Shown here piece after piece: positions 9,415-18,706 of a DNA stretch of 64,000 bases. This DNA comes from Flectobacillus major DSM 103 (lineage in GTDB: Bacteria > Bacteroidota > Bacteroidia > Cytophagales > Spirosomataceae), in the NCBI RefSeq assembly GCF_000427405.1, contig NZ_KE386491.1:3317290-3381289 (forward strand), written 5' to 3'. A program made the position numbers and the translations under genes. The notes below the pieces were generated by a model that saw only the letters and a list, made by a program, of their open reading frames with translations, made no database searches and was not told the origin of the DNA. Position 1 is the stretch's first letter. The number at the start of each line of letters is the position of its first letter.

Positions 9415-10401
9415 ATGATTTCTGTTGATAAAAAAAAACTTTCACAGTACACTTTCATCGACCTTTTTGCTGGAATTGGCGGTTTTCATCTTGCCTTATC
9501 TTCCTTTGGGGCAAAATGTGTATTTGCCTCCGAATGGGACAAATATGCTGCTGAAACCTATACGCATAATTTTGGAATCAAACCTTTTGGCGACATCACT
9601 ACCATCAATGAAACAGATATACCTCGGCATGATATTTTGTGCGGAGGGTTTCCTTGTCAAGCTTTCTCTATTGCAGGAAAACAAAAAGGTTTTGACGATA
9701 CCAGAGGTACACTGTTTTTTGATATTGCCCGAATTGTCAACTATCATCAGCCCAAAGTACTGTTTTTAGAGAATGTCAAAAACCTCAGCAATCACGACCA
9801 CGGAAAAACCCTCAATGTAATTATCAATACCTTACAAAACCTCGGCTATGTTGTTTTTACCCAAGTACTCAACGCAAGTCGATTTGGGTTGCCCCAAAAC
9901 CGAGAACGTTTGTACATAGTAGCCTTCCATCAAAGGCTTAAAATTTCTACATTTCATTTTCCTGTACCTATTAACCCAAAAATCTGTCTGGAAGATATTC
10001 TGGAAAATAACCCTAAAGCCAAAGTTATTGAAAGAGATGATATAGAAATTTACCGCCAGTATAGCTCTCAGGAAGAACCCCTAGCGATAATCAACCGACC
10101 AATCCAAATAGGTAAAGTAAATAAAGGTGGACAAGGTGAAAGAATCTACCATCCTTTAGGCCATGCTATTACTCTTTCGGCTCATGGCGGCGGCGTAGGG
10201 GCTAAAACAGGACTTTATTTGATTGATGGCAAAATTCGAAAACTCTCTCCTCGTGAGTGTGCCAGAGTACAAGGCTTTCCAGATAGTTTTATCATTCACC
10301 CAACAGATACTCAGGCTTACAAACAGTTTGGCAATAGTGTATCAATCAATGTTTTACAGAGTATTATCATCGAAATACAAAACGCCCTCAATTATGAATA
10401 A
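9415..10401 (+). CDS. DNA (cytosine-5-)-methyltransferase of a type II restriction-modification system
   Basis: 328 residues with the ordered m5C methyltransferase motifs: I (FIDLFAGIGGFHLAL, SAM binding), IV (GGFPCQAFSIAGKQKGF, catalytic Cys), VI (LFLENVKNL), VIII (NASRFGLPQNRERLYIV), a short target-recognition region, then IX and X (LSPRECARVQGFPDSF, QFGNSVSINV). It methylates the host recognition site and protects it from the nuclease encoded next. Specificity cannot be read by eye. The frame also has a TTG at 9370; the ATG at 9415 is preferred because it sits just before motif I. The stop overlaps the start of the downstream gene by 8 bases. Confidence 0.93.
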   Translation: MISVDKKKLSQYTFIDLFAGIGGFHLALSSFGAKCVFASEWDKYAAETYTHNFGIKPFGDITTINETDIPRHDILCGGFPCQAFSIAGKQKGFDDTRGTLFFDIARIVNYHQPKVLFLENVKNLSNHDHGKTLNVIINTLQNLGYVVFTQVLNASRFGLPQNRERLYIVAFHQRLKISTFHFPVPINPKICLEDILENNPKAKVIERDDIEIYRQYSSQEEPLAIINRPIQIGKVNKGGQGERIYHPLGHAITLSAHGGGVGAKTGLYLIDGKIRKLSPRECARVQGFPDSFIIHPTDTQAYKQFGNSVSINVLQSIIIEIQNALNYE

Positions 10402-11149
10402 TACCCAACTATTAGGGTCTCAAACAGCCAAAAATGGATTTAGGAATGAAGATGACATAATCAATAAATTCAATTGCTGGGAAGCCGACGAAGATGCTCA
10501 AAAATGGCTAACAATCATGCAATATAATCTAGCAGAAATAGACAATGTAAAAGCCATTAAATTAAGGGGTTATAAAACGGATGTTCAAATACAGATTAGT
10601 ATTAAGCTGAAAGAAGTCATTGGTGTTGAAAACCTACAAGTAAAACTAGTAAGTAGCCAAAAAGGATTTAATCAAGTTGATAAAAGATGGGTAAATAAAT
10701 ATGCCGAAATGTGGCAAATGCCCGACGAAATTATTACGATTTTTAAAAAATATACGGGCGAGATACCTCCTTCCATTACCAATCCTAAAAACAACCGTAG
10801 GATGTTCTTTCATGAATTTACAGCAGCAGAACAGGCCATAACGTACAGTTGGCTCAAGCAAAACAAAACACTTATTGTTTCGGATATTCTAAGAGGGCAA
10901 GGACGATTTGCGGCCGAATGGATGTTGGTAGCTCAAAAAACATCAACCCATTCGAGATGGGTTTTAAAACCTATGAATTTCTGTCTTAATTTCTTTGGTA
11001 ATGATGATATTAGTATTACCGAAAGAGGAAATTTTAAAATTGGGAAAATAACTATGCAAAGAAAAGGCGGTGATGCAGGAAGAGATTCGGCTAAAATGCT
11101 TCAATTTAAAATTGACCCTACTGAACTATTCAAAACTGTCCATACTTAA
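10394..11149 (+). CDS. Type II restriction endonuclease partner of the m5C methyltransferase
   Basis: 251 residues from the ATG at 10394. The longer open frame from 10223 lies inside the methyltransferase gene and is ignored. The call rests on context (8-base overlap with a cytosine methyltransferase) and on a fold-like pattern: a D/E-x-K-like stretch in the N-terminal third (KTDVQIQISIKLKEVIGVENLQVKLV) and a Lys/Arg-rich C-terminal region. I cannot place it in a named endonuclease family. It would cut unmethylated invading DNA at the site modified by its partner. The overlap suggests translational coupling, which would make the methylase first. The pair sits between housekeeping genes, a typical sign of horizontal acquisition. 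Confidence 0.75.
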   Translation: MNNTQLLGSQTAKNGFRNEDDIINKFNCWEADEDAQKWLTIMQYNLAEIDNVKAIKLRGYKTDVQIQISIKLKEVIGVENLQVKLVSSQKGFNQVDKRWVNKYAEMWQMPDEIITIFKKYTGEIPPSITNPKNNRRMFFHEFTAAEQAITYSWLKQNKTLIVSDILRGQGRFAAEWMLVAQKTSTHSRWVLKPMNFCLNFFGNDDISITERGNFKIGKITMQRKGGDAGRDSAKMLQFKIDPTELFKTVHT

Positions 11150-11185
11150 TACCCCTGTAAAACTTACCCAATGATTCCATAAACT

Positions 11186-12385
11186 ATGAACAAAAACATC
11201 AACAAACTCTGTCAAATTGCCCAAAAACCTTCTCGCCATATCATTGGCCTTATGTCGGGTACTTCTATGGATGGGCTCGATGTAGCTCTTTGCCGTATTT
11301 CGGGCAGTGGCGAAGACACCACCGTTACATTGGTAGCCTTCGACACCGTAGATTATACCAACGATATAAAGGCTGAAATAAGAAAGGTTTTTGCCAAACA
11401 GACTATCGACTTTCCTCATTTGGCTATGCTCAACGAATGGATTGGCATTTTGCATGCCAGAATGATTAAGGAGTGTCTCGAAAAATGGCACATTGAGCCT
11501 TCCGAAATCGATTTGGTTGCATCGCACGGGCAAACGGTCATGCACACCCCCAAAATTTTGCATGGCATAGAGCGATACCCCAATGCTACACTCCAAATAG
11601 GCGATGGCGACCATATTGCTGTCAATACCAACATTATTACCCTATCTGATTTCCGCCAAAAACACGTAGCTGCTGGTGGCGAGGGTGCTCCATTGGCTGT
11701 ATATGGCGATTATTTTATTTTCGGGAAAAAGGGGGAAAATCGTATTATGCTCAATATGGGCGGTATTGCCAATTTTACGTACTTACCTGCTAGCATGAAT
11801 CCCGAAGAGGTTTTTGTAACCGATACAGGGCCTGGCAATACCCTTATAGATGCTTTTACAAGAAATTTTTTCCCTGATAAAGCTTACGATAAAGATGCCC
11901 TACTAGCCAAGCAAGGGGTAGTTAATCAGGCTTTATTAAACGCATTAAAAGACGACGATTTTTTCGCAAAGCCTTTTCCCAAAACAACAGGCCCCGAATT
12001 ATTTAGCCAAGAATATGTTATTCAGGCACAAGCCAAAAGCGAAACCACTGCTATTTCGGTATATGATTTGTTAGCTACCTTAACCCGCTTTAGTGCCGAA
12101 ACCATTGCCGAGGCTATACAGGCTTTACAAATTCCGAACCTAGCCAACTTTACGATTTATACTTCGGGGGGGGGTATGCACAACCCTCTTTTGATGAACT
12201 GGCTACAAGAGCTATTACCTGCACAATTTGCGTCTACCAACCAGTTGGGTATTTCGGGCGATGCCAAAGAGGCTGTTCTTTTCGCTATTTTAGCTAATGA
12301 AACTGTAGCAGGTGGCGAATCTGATTTTGGGAAAAGACGAGGAATCCCTTCTGTAACAATGGGGAAAATTTCATTTCCTAGTTAA
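11186..12385 (+). CDS. anmK: Anhydro-N-acetylmuramic acid kinase
   Basis: 399 residues, the usual length. It phosphorylates and opens 1,6-anhydro-MurNAc released from recycled peptidoglycan, giving MurNAc-6-phosphate. Family motifs: GLMSGTSMDGLDVAL near the N-terminus (ATP site), ASHGQTVMHTP, LQIGDGDHIA, GGEGAPLAVYGDY, LNMGGIANFTYLP, VTDTGPGNTLID (catalytic Asp region) and YTSGGGMHNPLL near the C-terminus. The ATG at 11186 is the only sensible start. It follows the restriction gene by 36 bases but is unrelated to it in function. Confidence 0.95.
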   Translation: MNKNINKLCQIAQKPSRHIIGLMSGTSMDGLDVALCRISGSGEDTTVTLVAFDTVDYTNDIKAEIRKVFAKQTIDFPHLAMLNEWIGILHARMIKECLEKWHIEPSEIDLVASHGQTVMHTPKILHGIERYPNATLQIGDGDHIAVNTNIITLSDFRQKHVAAGGEGAPLAVYGDYFIFGKKGENRIMLNMGGIANFTYLPASMNPEEVFVTDTGPGNTLIDAFTRNFFPDKAYDKDALLAKQGVVNQALLNALKDDDFFAKPFPKTTGPELFSQEYVIQAQAKSETTAISVYDLLATLTRFSAETIAEAIQALQIPNLANFTIYTSGGGMHNPLLMNWLQELLPAQFASTNQLGISGDAKEAVLFAILANETVAGGESDFGKRRGIPSVTMGKISFPS

Positions 12386-12495
12386 TAATACGGCTATTTT
12401 TTAGCAAATTTAATGACCGATGCAACCTTTGTCATTGAGCTGGCATCTAATGGGTATTTAACGCAAATTTTCAACCAAAATTCGTCACAATCATT

Positions 12496-13194
12496 ATGAA
12501 AAAGTTTGTCTTATCCCTCCTATTCTCGTTGGTTGCATGTATTGCATTGAATGCACAAGTTATCAACCAAAAACGTAATGCTGGCAGCTTCAAAGGTATC
12601 CATATTAGTAGCGGTATAGATTTGTATATCAAGCAAGGTACTAGCGAGTCGGTGGTGATTAGTGCCGAAGAAGATAAACAAAGTAATATTCAGGTAGAAA
12701 ATGACAATGGCGTTCTCAAAATCTATGTCGAAAATAGCAAATGGGGATGGTTTAAATGGAACAACAAACCCGTAAAAGCATACGTAACCGTAAAAGACCT
12801 CAATGTACTTTCGGCCACTGGTGGCTCGGATGTATACTCTGAAGGAAAATTAGATTTAATCAAGCTTTCGGTACGTGCTACAGGTGGCTCGGATGTACGC
12901 TTAGATATTGATGCCGACGAACTCACTTGCGAAACCACTGGTGGCTCGGATGTGTATTTGACTGGTAATGCTACAGTATTCAAGGCAAGCTCGACAGGCG
13001 GTAGCGATTTGAAAGCTAGCAAGCTCAAAACAAGTTTTTGTAGTGTTTCTTCAACAGGTGGCTCAGATGCTTATGTTTGGGCAGAAAAAGAAATTAGTAT
13101 TTCAGCCACTGGCGGCTCAGACGTATATTATTCGGGCAATGCTCGTGTTGTGAAAAAAAGTGCAACAGGTGGCTCGGATGTACATAAGCAGTAA
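12496..13194 (+). CDS. Secreted GIN-domain (DUF2807) protein with TGGSD repeats
   Basis: 232 residues with a clear signal peptide (MKKFVLSLLFSLVACIALNA). The rest matches the head-GIN/DUF2807 type of putative surface beta-solenoid: hydrophobic strands alternate with seven copies of [ATS]TGGSD[VLA], spaced about 16-25 residues apart from about residue 107 to the end. Each copy would form a turn of a right-handed beta-helix. Members are envelope-exposed in Bacteroidota; an adhesive role is often suggested but not shown. The repeats are also visible in the DNA as recurring GGTGGCTCGGATGTA-like words, which could drive repeat-number change. Confidence 0.85.
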   Translation: MKKFVLSLLFSLVACIALNAQVINQKRNAGSFKGIHISSGIDLYIKQGTSESVVISAEEDKQSNIQVENDNGVLKIYVENSKWGWFKWNNKPVKAYVTVKDLNVLSATGGSDVYSEGKLDLIKLSVRATGGSDVRLDIDADELTCETTGGSDVYLTGNATVFKASSTGGSDLKASKLKTSFCSVSSTGGSDAYVWAEKEISISATGGSDVYYSGNARVVKKSATGGSDVHKQ

Positions 13195-13219
13195 GCGACT
13201 CTTCTGGAATTAATTGACA

Positions 13220-13407
13220 ACATGAGTCATCCCGAATTTTGGAACTAGGATTATTCTCCAACTGTCTACCCAAAAAGGCGGTCGAAAAACAATTTTCGAC
13301 CGCCTTTTTGGGTATTAATCAATTTTTAGACACAAAAGGTCTCTATTGCTACAAGGTATACATAAAAAATAATCACTCATTACCTCACTCAATTAGGGAT
13401 AATACAT
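13220..13407. repeat. Palindromic inverted-repeat element, copy A (right end decayed)
   Basis: The left end is ACATGAGTCATCCCGAA at 13221. The centre is a perfect 20-base-arm palindrome (13269-13288 and 13293-13312) with core GGCGGTCGAAAA and a 4-base loop. The right end, AATTAGGGATAATACAT at 13391, matches the expected inverted end at about 13 of 17 positions. No protein is encoded; the small open frame at 13239 is a by-product of the repeat. It can also act as a terminator for the GIN gene, since the second arm ends in five T residues plus GGG. Confidence 0.65.
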
Positions 13408-13526
13408 TTTTTTTTATGAAATAACCTTGTTGTAGTTTTACCTAAAACCTATATTTTGTGTCCTATCTTTCTCCAACTTTTCTACATAAGCCGTAAATTG
13501 CAACCGTTCAACATAACAAAACAAAT

Positions 13527-14036
13527 ATGGCACTCATAAAACCAGTAAAAGGAATTAGTCCAGCTTTTGGCGAAAATTGTTGGCTTGCCGAAAATGCTAC
13601 CGTTGTAGGCGATGTCAAAATGGGCGATAACTGCACTGTATGGTTCAATGCAGTAGTAAGAGGCGATGTCAACTCGATAATCATTGGCAATAATACCAAT
13701 ATCCAAGATGGAGCGGTGATTCATTGTACTTATCAAAAAACCCAAACAATTATTGGCAATTATGTGTCTATTGCTCATAATGCCATTGTACACGGCTGTG
13801 TTATCGAAGACCGAGTGTTGGTAGGCATGGGGGCCATTATTATGGATGGCGCCGTCATAGAAACAGGCTCTATTATTGCGGCTGGGGCTATTGTTACCCA
13901 AAATACCCGTGTACCAGCAGGGAGTATCTATGCAGGTAATCCTGCTAAATTACTCAAGGAGGTTTCGCCGGCTGCCGCCGAAGTATTCATGCGTACAGCC
14001 AACAACTATATTATGTATTCGGCTTGGTTCAAATAG
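13527..14036 (+). CDS. Gamma-carbonic-anhydrase-like hexapeptide-repeat protein
   Basis: 169 residues forming a left-handed beta-helix of hexapeptide repeats (VVGDVKMGDNCTVWFNAVVRGDV and following). The zinc ligands expected for gamma-CA proteins are visible as VIHCTY, VSIAHNAIVHGC. The family includes YrdA/PaaY/CaiE; many members bind metal but have weak or unknown carbonic anhydrase activity. The C-terminal helix ends in NYIMYSAWFK. It is followed within 76 bases by a HIT gene on the same strand, so the two may be co-transcribed. Confidence 0.88.
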   Translation: MALIKPVKGISPAFGENCWLAENATVVGDVKMGDNCTVWFNAVVRGDVNSIIIGNNTNIQDGAVIHCTYQKTQTIIGNYVSIAHNAIVHGCVIEDRVLVGMGAIIMDGAVIETGSIIAAGAIVTQNTRVPAGSIYAGNPAKLLKEVSPAAAEVFMRTANNYIMYSAWFK

Positions 14037-14111
14037 GCCTTTTTTAAGCCACAGATGTACTTTCTCAAAAACAATATTATTTAGCTATCAAATAGCTCAA
14101 ACTCAAACAAT

Positions 14112-14507
14112 ATGGCTACTATTTTCACAAAGATTATTAATGGCGAAATTCCTTGCCACAAAATTGCCGAAGACGATAACTATTTGGCATTTTTAGACAT
14201 TATGCCTTTGGCCGACGGACACACCTTGGTTATTCCTAAAAAAGAAGTGGATTATATCTTTGATTTGGATGACGAACTATTGGCAGGACTAATACTTTTT
14301 GCTAAAAAACTTGCTCCAGCTATTGCACAGGCTTGCCCTTGCAAGCGTGTTGGCGTTTCGGTTATTGGCCTAGAAGTTCCTCATACACACGTTCATCTGA
14401 TTCCGCTGAATAGTATGAATGATATTAATTTTACTAGAGAAAAACTAAAACCCACTCAAGAAGAATTGGCTGCTACTGCTGCTAGAATTATTTCATTTTT
14501 GAAATAA
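14112..14507 (+). CDS. HIT family protein (HINT-like nucleoside phosphoramidase)
   Basis: 131 residues. The histidine triad is HTHVHLIPL near residue 97, with the preceding N-terminal motif (IFTKIINGEIPCHKIAEDD) and VIPKKEVDYIFDL typical of the HINT branch. Members hydrolyse nucleoside 5'-phosphoramidates and related adenylates in the cytoplasm. It starts 76 bases after the carbonic-anhydrase-like gene and ends directly before repeat copy B. Confidence 0.92.
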   Translation: MATIFTKIINGEIPCHKIAEDDNYLAFLDIMPLADGHTLVIPKKEVDYIFDLDDELLAGLILFAKKLAPAIAQACPCKRVGVSVIGLEVPHTHVHLIPLNSMNDINFTREKLKPTQEELAATAARIISFLK

Positions 14508-14509
14508 CG

Positions 14510-14692
14510 AAATAAACATGAGTCATCCCGAAGTGTGAGATAATTTACAATAGAAACCTCCTGTTTGTATTTATTGGGGTTCACGAGACAGAGCATCGTG
14601 TTTTTTATTGACTATTAACAAACAAGGCGGTCGAAATGAGTATTTCGACCGCCTTGTTTGTTCTAAAAATTTGGGTTGACTCATGTTTATTT
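14510..14692. repeat. Palindromic inverted-repeat element, copy B (complete)
   Basis: A 183-base element with 20-base terminal inverted repeats: 14510-14529 and 14673-14692 agree at 19 of 20 positions after reversal (core ACATGAGTCA). Inside is a perfect 21-base-arm palindrome (14617-14637 and 14642-14662) with core GGCGGTCGAAAT. It fills the gap between the convergent HIT and gpsA genes and can serve both as a terminator. It resembles a MITE; no clear target duplication is visible. Confidence 0.7.
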
Positions 14693-14804
14693 GAAGCCGT
14701 TCAAAAAGTTAATCTATACCTCCGCTAATAGCAACATTGAGGAGGCGAGTTTATATTTTAAAACAATCCTCATTCAAAGCAAAATTTCAACTTAATCAAA
14801 AAAA

Positions 14805-15830
14805 TTATTTCAAAAAGGTTCTTAGCGTCATGATTTCGTTGGCAGGAATCGCTTTTTCGTACAAAATATTGTATACAGCATCAATAATAGGCATCGACAC
14901 ATCGTACTGCTTATTTACTTGATGAATACTTTTTACGGCATAATACCCCTCGGCTACCATATTCATTTCGATCTGTGCCGACTTCACCGAATAGCCACGC
15001 CCAATCATATTACCAAAAGTTCTATTTCTCGAAAACTGCGAATACGCCGTTACCAACAAATCGCCCAAATAGCCCGAACTATGCAAATCGCGATGCGGGT
15101 CGGGGTATACAATATCTAAAAATCTTTTGATTTCTTGCATAGCATTGGACACCATCACCGCCTGAAAGTTGTCGCCATAACCCAAACCGTGAGTAATACC
15201 ACAAGCCATTGCAATGATATTTTTGATAACAGCACAGTATTCGACACCGTACAAATCACCAATAGGATTGGCCTGAATATATCGGCAACTCATCAAGTTG
15301 GCATATTCTTGTGCTACATGCAAATTAGGCGACGCAATCGTCAGGTACGATTGTTTCTCTAAGGCAACCTCTTCGGCATGACACGGCCCCGCAATCGCAG
15401 CCATTAAGTGCTGAGGCACCCCAAATACCTTTTCCATCCAGTCGGTAACCAGCATATTCTCTTCTGGAATCATCCCTTTTATGGCCGAAACCACCTTTTT
15501 CCCTGCAAAATGGTTACGGTTGAGGTTTTTCAAAGCATCAGGAATAAAAGCTGCTGGCACAGCCAACACCACATATTCTACACCATTGAGGGCATCGTGC
15601 ATTTTATGATAGGCACGTACCTTACGAGGGTTCAGGGGGGCATCGGTCAAATAACTAGGGTTGTGATTGTATTTTTTTATAAAATCAACATCCGACTTAC
15701 GACGCAACCACCATTTGATTTTGACGTTATTCTCCGACAAAATCTTAATTATTGCAGTAGCCCAACTGCCACCTCCCAAAACAGCAATTTGGGTAGGTAA
15801 ATTCTTTCTAAAAGCAGGAATTTCTGTCAT
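14805..15830 (-). CDS. gpsA: NAD(P)H-dependent glycerol-3-phosphate dehydrogenase
   Basis: 341 residues. It makes sn-glycerol-3-phosphate from dihydroxyacetone phosphate for phospholipid synthesis. The N-terminal Rossmann motif is IAVLGGGSWATAI, followed by VLAVPAAFIPDAL, the GPCHAEEV active-site segment, and the catalytic region EYCAVIKNIIAMACGITHGLGYG. The C-terminal domain contains HSSGYLGDLLVTAYSQFSRNRTFG, a hallmark of the family. The ATG at 15830 starts 14 residues before the Rossmann glycines. Divergent from the S9 peptidase gene. Confidence 0.96.
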   Translation of the reverse strand: MTEIPAFRKNLPTQIAVLGGGSWATAIIKILSENNVKIKWWLRRKSDVDFIKKYNHNPSYLTDAPLNPRKVRAYHKMHDALNGVEYVVLAVPAAFIPDALKNLNRNHFAGKKVVSAIKGMIPEENMLVTDWMEKVFGVPQHLMAAIAGPCHAEEVALEKQSYLTIASPNLHVAQEYANLMSCRYIQANPIGDLYGVEYCAVIKNIIAMACGITHGLGYGDNFQAVMVSNAMQEIKRFLDIVYPDPHRDLHSSGYLGDLLVTAYSQFSRNRTFGNMIGRGYSVKSAQIEMNMVAEGYYAVKSIHQVNKQYDVSMPIIDAVYNILYEKAIPANEIMTLRTFLK

Positions 15831-15969
15831 GGTAGTAAAGTTACGTACTTCTGTTATTTCTGGAGTTATGTGATTACGAGGTTTTTTGCTAATTTGTTAT
15901 GTCAATTCACAATAATGCTATTTTCGTAGACATTTTTGTCATTTCAACTAACTTAATACTTCATCTCAC

Positions 15970-18327
15970 ATGAAAAAAATCTATTTATTGTTATTTGCTT
16001 ACCTCTGCTGTTTTAATTCTTTTGGACAAAAACTTACGATCGAAAGTATCATGCAAGACCCCAAATTTAGTATCGGTGGCTTGCCTTCCAATATTTTTTG
16101 GTCGGAAGATAGCAAAACTATCTATTTTAACTGGAATCCCGACAAAAACAAAGCTGACTCTTTGTATGCTGTGGGTATTTTAGATAAAAAAATCACCAAA
16201 GTTGCTCCACAATTACGCCGAAGCTTGCCCTCGCCTTTTGGTGTTTATAACAAAGACAAATCTAAAAAACTGTATAGTAAAAATGGAGACATCTTTTTGC
16301 TAGACATCAAAACCAATACTACTCGCCAAATTACCAATACTATTGAGCAGGAAGACAATGCCGAATTTTCGGGAAAAGAAGATAAGGTAATTTATACCAA
16401 AGGAAATAACCTTTTCAGCTTTCATCTGGCCAGTGGCGAAACTACCCAGCTAACCAACTTTTTGGCAGGTAACAAAAAACCTGAAGCCAAAACTGGCGAA
16501 CAAGAGAAATGGCTAAAGCAAGACCAATTGGGAATGTTTGAGGTACTAAAAGAACGTGCCGACAAAAAGAAAGAAGCTGAGAAAATTGCTAAGGCTGATT
16601 TACCCAAAAGACCCAAAGAGTTTTATTTGGACGAAAAACGCTTAGATAACCCAACGCTTAGTCCCGATGGCAATTTTATTACCTTTCGCCTTATCAAATC
16701 GGCTACAGGAAGTAAATCGACTATTGTACCAAACTATGTAACCGAATCGGGCTTTACCGAAGACATTCCTGCCCGTACTAAAGTGGGTGCTCCTAGCCCA
16801 AGTTATGAATTTGGGGTATATAATATTGCCAAAGATACCATTGCGATACTTTCTACCAAAAATATTGAGGGTATTTATCAGCAACCCGAATACCTAAAAG
16901 AATATGCCAAAAAAGATACCGCAAAAACCAAAAAACCAGAGCCTAGAATGGTACTTATTAGCGGGCCTATTTGGTCGGACGATAGCAAATATGCCGTAGT
17001 AATTGCCAAAAGTGCCGATAATAAAGACCGCTGGATTTTGAAGCTAGACCCCAATACACTACAACTCCAAACCATAGACAGGCAGCACGACGAAGCATGG
17101 ATTGGTGGCCCTAATATAGGCTTTGGCACTGGTGCAGTTGGTTTTTTGGGCGATAACAAAACATTATACTTTCAGTCGGAGGCCGATGGCTATTCGCATA
17201 TTTATACAGTAGATTTGGCTACCAACCAGAAAAAACAACTTACCAAAGGTAAGTACGAAGTACAAAGCTTGTTGCTGTCGAAAGACAAAAACTTTTTCTA
17301 TATAACCACCAACGAAGTACACCCTGGCGAGCAACATTTTTATAAAATGCCAGTAACTGGTGGCGAAAAAATTCGCCTAACCAAATTAGCTGGTGCTAAC
17401 CAAGTAAGCCTTTCGCCCGACGAAACCAAGCTAGCTTATTTGCATTCAGAAACAAATAAGCCTTGGGAGGTATATTTACAAGACAACAATCCTAATGCTA
17501 CGGCTACTCAAATCACCAAATCTACCAGTACGCATTTTCAGGCCTATTCTTGGCGTGAACCAAAAGTTATTACCATCAAGGCCAGCGATGGAGCCGATAT
17601 TTATGCTCGCTTGTATGAAGCAAAAGGTGAAAATGGCAAAAAACCAGCTGTAGTTTTTGTACATGGAGCAGGGTATTTACAAAATGCTCATAAGTGGTGG
17701 AGTCAGTATTTCAGAGAGTATATGTTCCATAATTTCTTGGTCGACAATGGTTATACCGTTTTGGACATTGATTACCGTGGATCGGCTGGTTATGGCAGAG
17801 ACTGGCGAACAGGTATTTATCGTTTTATGGGGGGCAAAGACCTCAGCGACCACGTAGATGCGGCCAAATGGCTTGTCGATAACCAAGGCGTAGATGCCCA
17901 AAGAATTGGCGTTTATGGGGGGTCGTATGGTGGTTTTATTACCTTGATGGCCTTGTTTACCTCTCCCGATACCTTCAAAGCTGGTGCGGCATTGCGTCCT
18001 GTTACTGACTGGGCAGCCTACAACCACCCTTACACGGCCAATATTTTGAACGAACCTCAGAAAGACTCTATTGCTTATCGCAAAAGCTCACCTATTTATC
18101 ATGCGGCTGGCCTCAAAAACCGCCTCTTGATTTGTCATGGTATGGTCGATGTCAATGTACATTTCCAAGATGTTGTGCGTTTAACACAACGTTTAATCGA
18201 GCTAAAAAAAGATAATTGGGAGCTAGCGGCCTATCCAATGGAAGACCACGGTTTTGTAGAACCAACTTCGTGGATGGACGAATACAAACGTATTTTCAAA
18301 CTTTTTGAAGAAGAACTCAAAAAGTAA
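15970..18327 (+). CDS. Secreted S9-family prolyl oligopeptidase/dipeptidyl-peptidase-like protein
   Basis: 785 residues with a signal peptide (MKKIYLLLFAYLCCFNSFGQ), so periplasmic or exported. The N-terminal two-thirds is a WD40-like beta-propeller with repeats such as GNFITFRL and ETKLAYLHSE. The C-terminal alpha/beta hydrolase carries the triad: nucleophile Ser near 652 in GGSYGGF, Asp near 727 in MVDVNVHFQD, His near 760 in MEDHGFVEP. Family enzymes remove dipeptides or cleave after proline in short peptides. Stand-alone gene; repeat copy C follows about 90 bases downstream. Confidence 0.93.
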   Translation: MKKIYLLLFAYLCCFNSFGQKLTIESIMQDPKFSIGGLPSNIFWSEDSKTIYFNWNPDKNKADSLYAVGILDKKITKVAPQLRRSLPSPFGVYNKDKSKKLYSKNGDIFLLDIKTNTTRQITNTIEQEDNAEFSGKEDKVIYTKGNNLFSFHLASGETTQLTNFLAGNKKPEAKTGEQEKWLKQDQLGMFEVLKERADKKKEAEKIAKADLPKRPKEFYLDEKRLDNPTLSPDGNFITFRLIKSATGSKSTIVPNYVTESGFTEDIPARTKVGAPSPSYEFGVYNIAKDTIAILSTKNIEGIYQQPEYLKEYAKKDTAKTKKPEPRMVLISGPIWSDDSKYAVVIAKSADNKDRWILKLDPNTLQLQTIDRQHDEAWIGGPNIGFGTGAVGFLGDNKTLYFQSEADGYSHIYTVDLATNQKKQLTKGKYEVQSLLLSKDKNFFYITTNEVHPGEQHFYKMPVTGGEKIRLTKLAGANQVSLSPDETKLAYLHSETNKPWEVYLQDNNPNATATQITKSTSTHFQAYSWREPKVITIKASDGADIYARLYEAKGENGKKPAVVFVHGAGYLQNAHKWWSQYFREYMFHNFLVDNGYTVLDIDYRGSAGYGRDWRTGIYRFMGGKDLSDHVDAAKWLVDNQGVDAQRIGVYGGSYGGFITLMALFTSPDTFKAGAALRPVTDWAAYNHPYTANILNEPQKDSIAYRKSSPIYHAAGLKNRLLICHGMVDVNVHFQDVVRLTQRLIELKKDNWELAAYPMEDHGFVEPTSWMDEYKRIFKLFEEELKK

Positions 18328-18419
18328 ATGCTAGAACAAACCTAAATTCTTTCAATAGGTATAAAGGTTTAGTCGTGAAAACAAATATTAAAACAGCCCT
18401 TAATTGATGTATAATCATT

Positions 18420-18706
18420 ATACATGAGTCATCCCAAATTTAGTGAATGGTGATTATTTTTGAAGATGCTTTTTATCAGTAGAGATGTAATGCTTCGCGG
18501 CTAAAGATGTGTCATTCTGACATTTAATAGGCAAAAGGCGGTCGAAAAACTAATTTCGATCGCTTTTTGCATGAATAGCTAATAATTTTCTATCATTTGA
18601 GCAATTGATAAGCCTCCTCAATATTCTCTTGACGCCCTCATGAATCTCAGCAAAGACTCATAGAGAGTTTTTAATATTACCTAAAATTCGGGATGACTCA
18701 TATTTT
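18420..18706. repeat. Palindromic inverted-repeat element, copy C (longer variant)
   Basis: The left end is ACATGAGTCATCCCAAATTT at 18422 and the right end is AATTCGGGATGACTCAT ending at 18701; these are inverted copies of each other. The central palindrome (GCAAAAGGCGGTCGAAA near 18531, TTTCGATCGCTTTTTGC near 18553) has two G/A differences that keep pairing in RNA as G-U. It is about 100 bases longer than copies A and B. The rest of the 18.33-18.97 kb gap is AT-rich; the small open frame at 18693 does not look like a gene. Confidence 0.65.

Noticed and set aside
13239-13424. Open frame of 61 codons after the GIN gene
   Set aside because: It runs through the palindromic element copy A; the composition comes from the repeat and there is no protein-like pattern.
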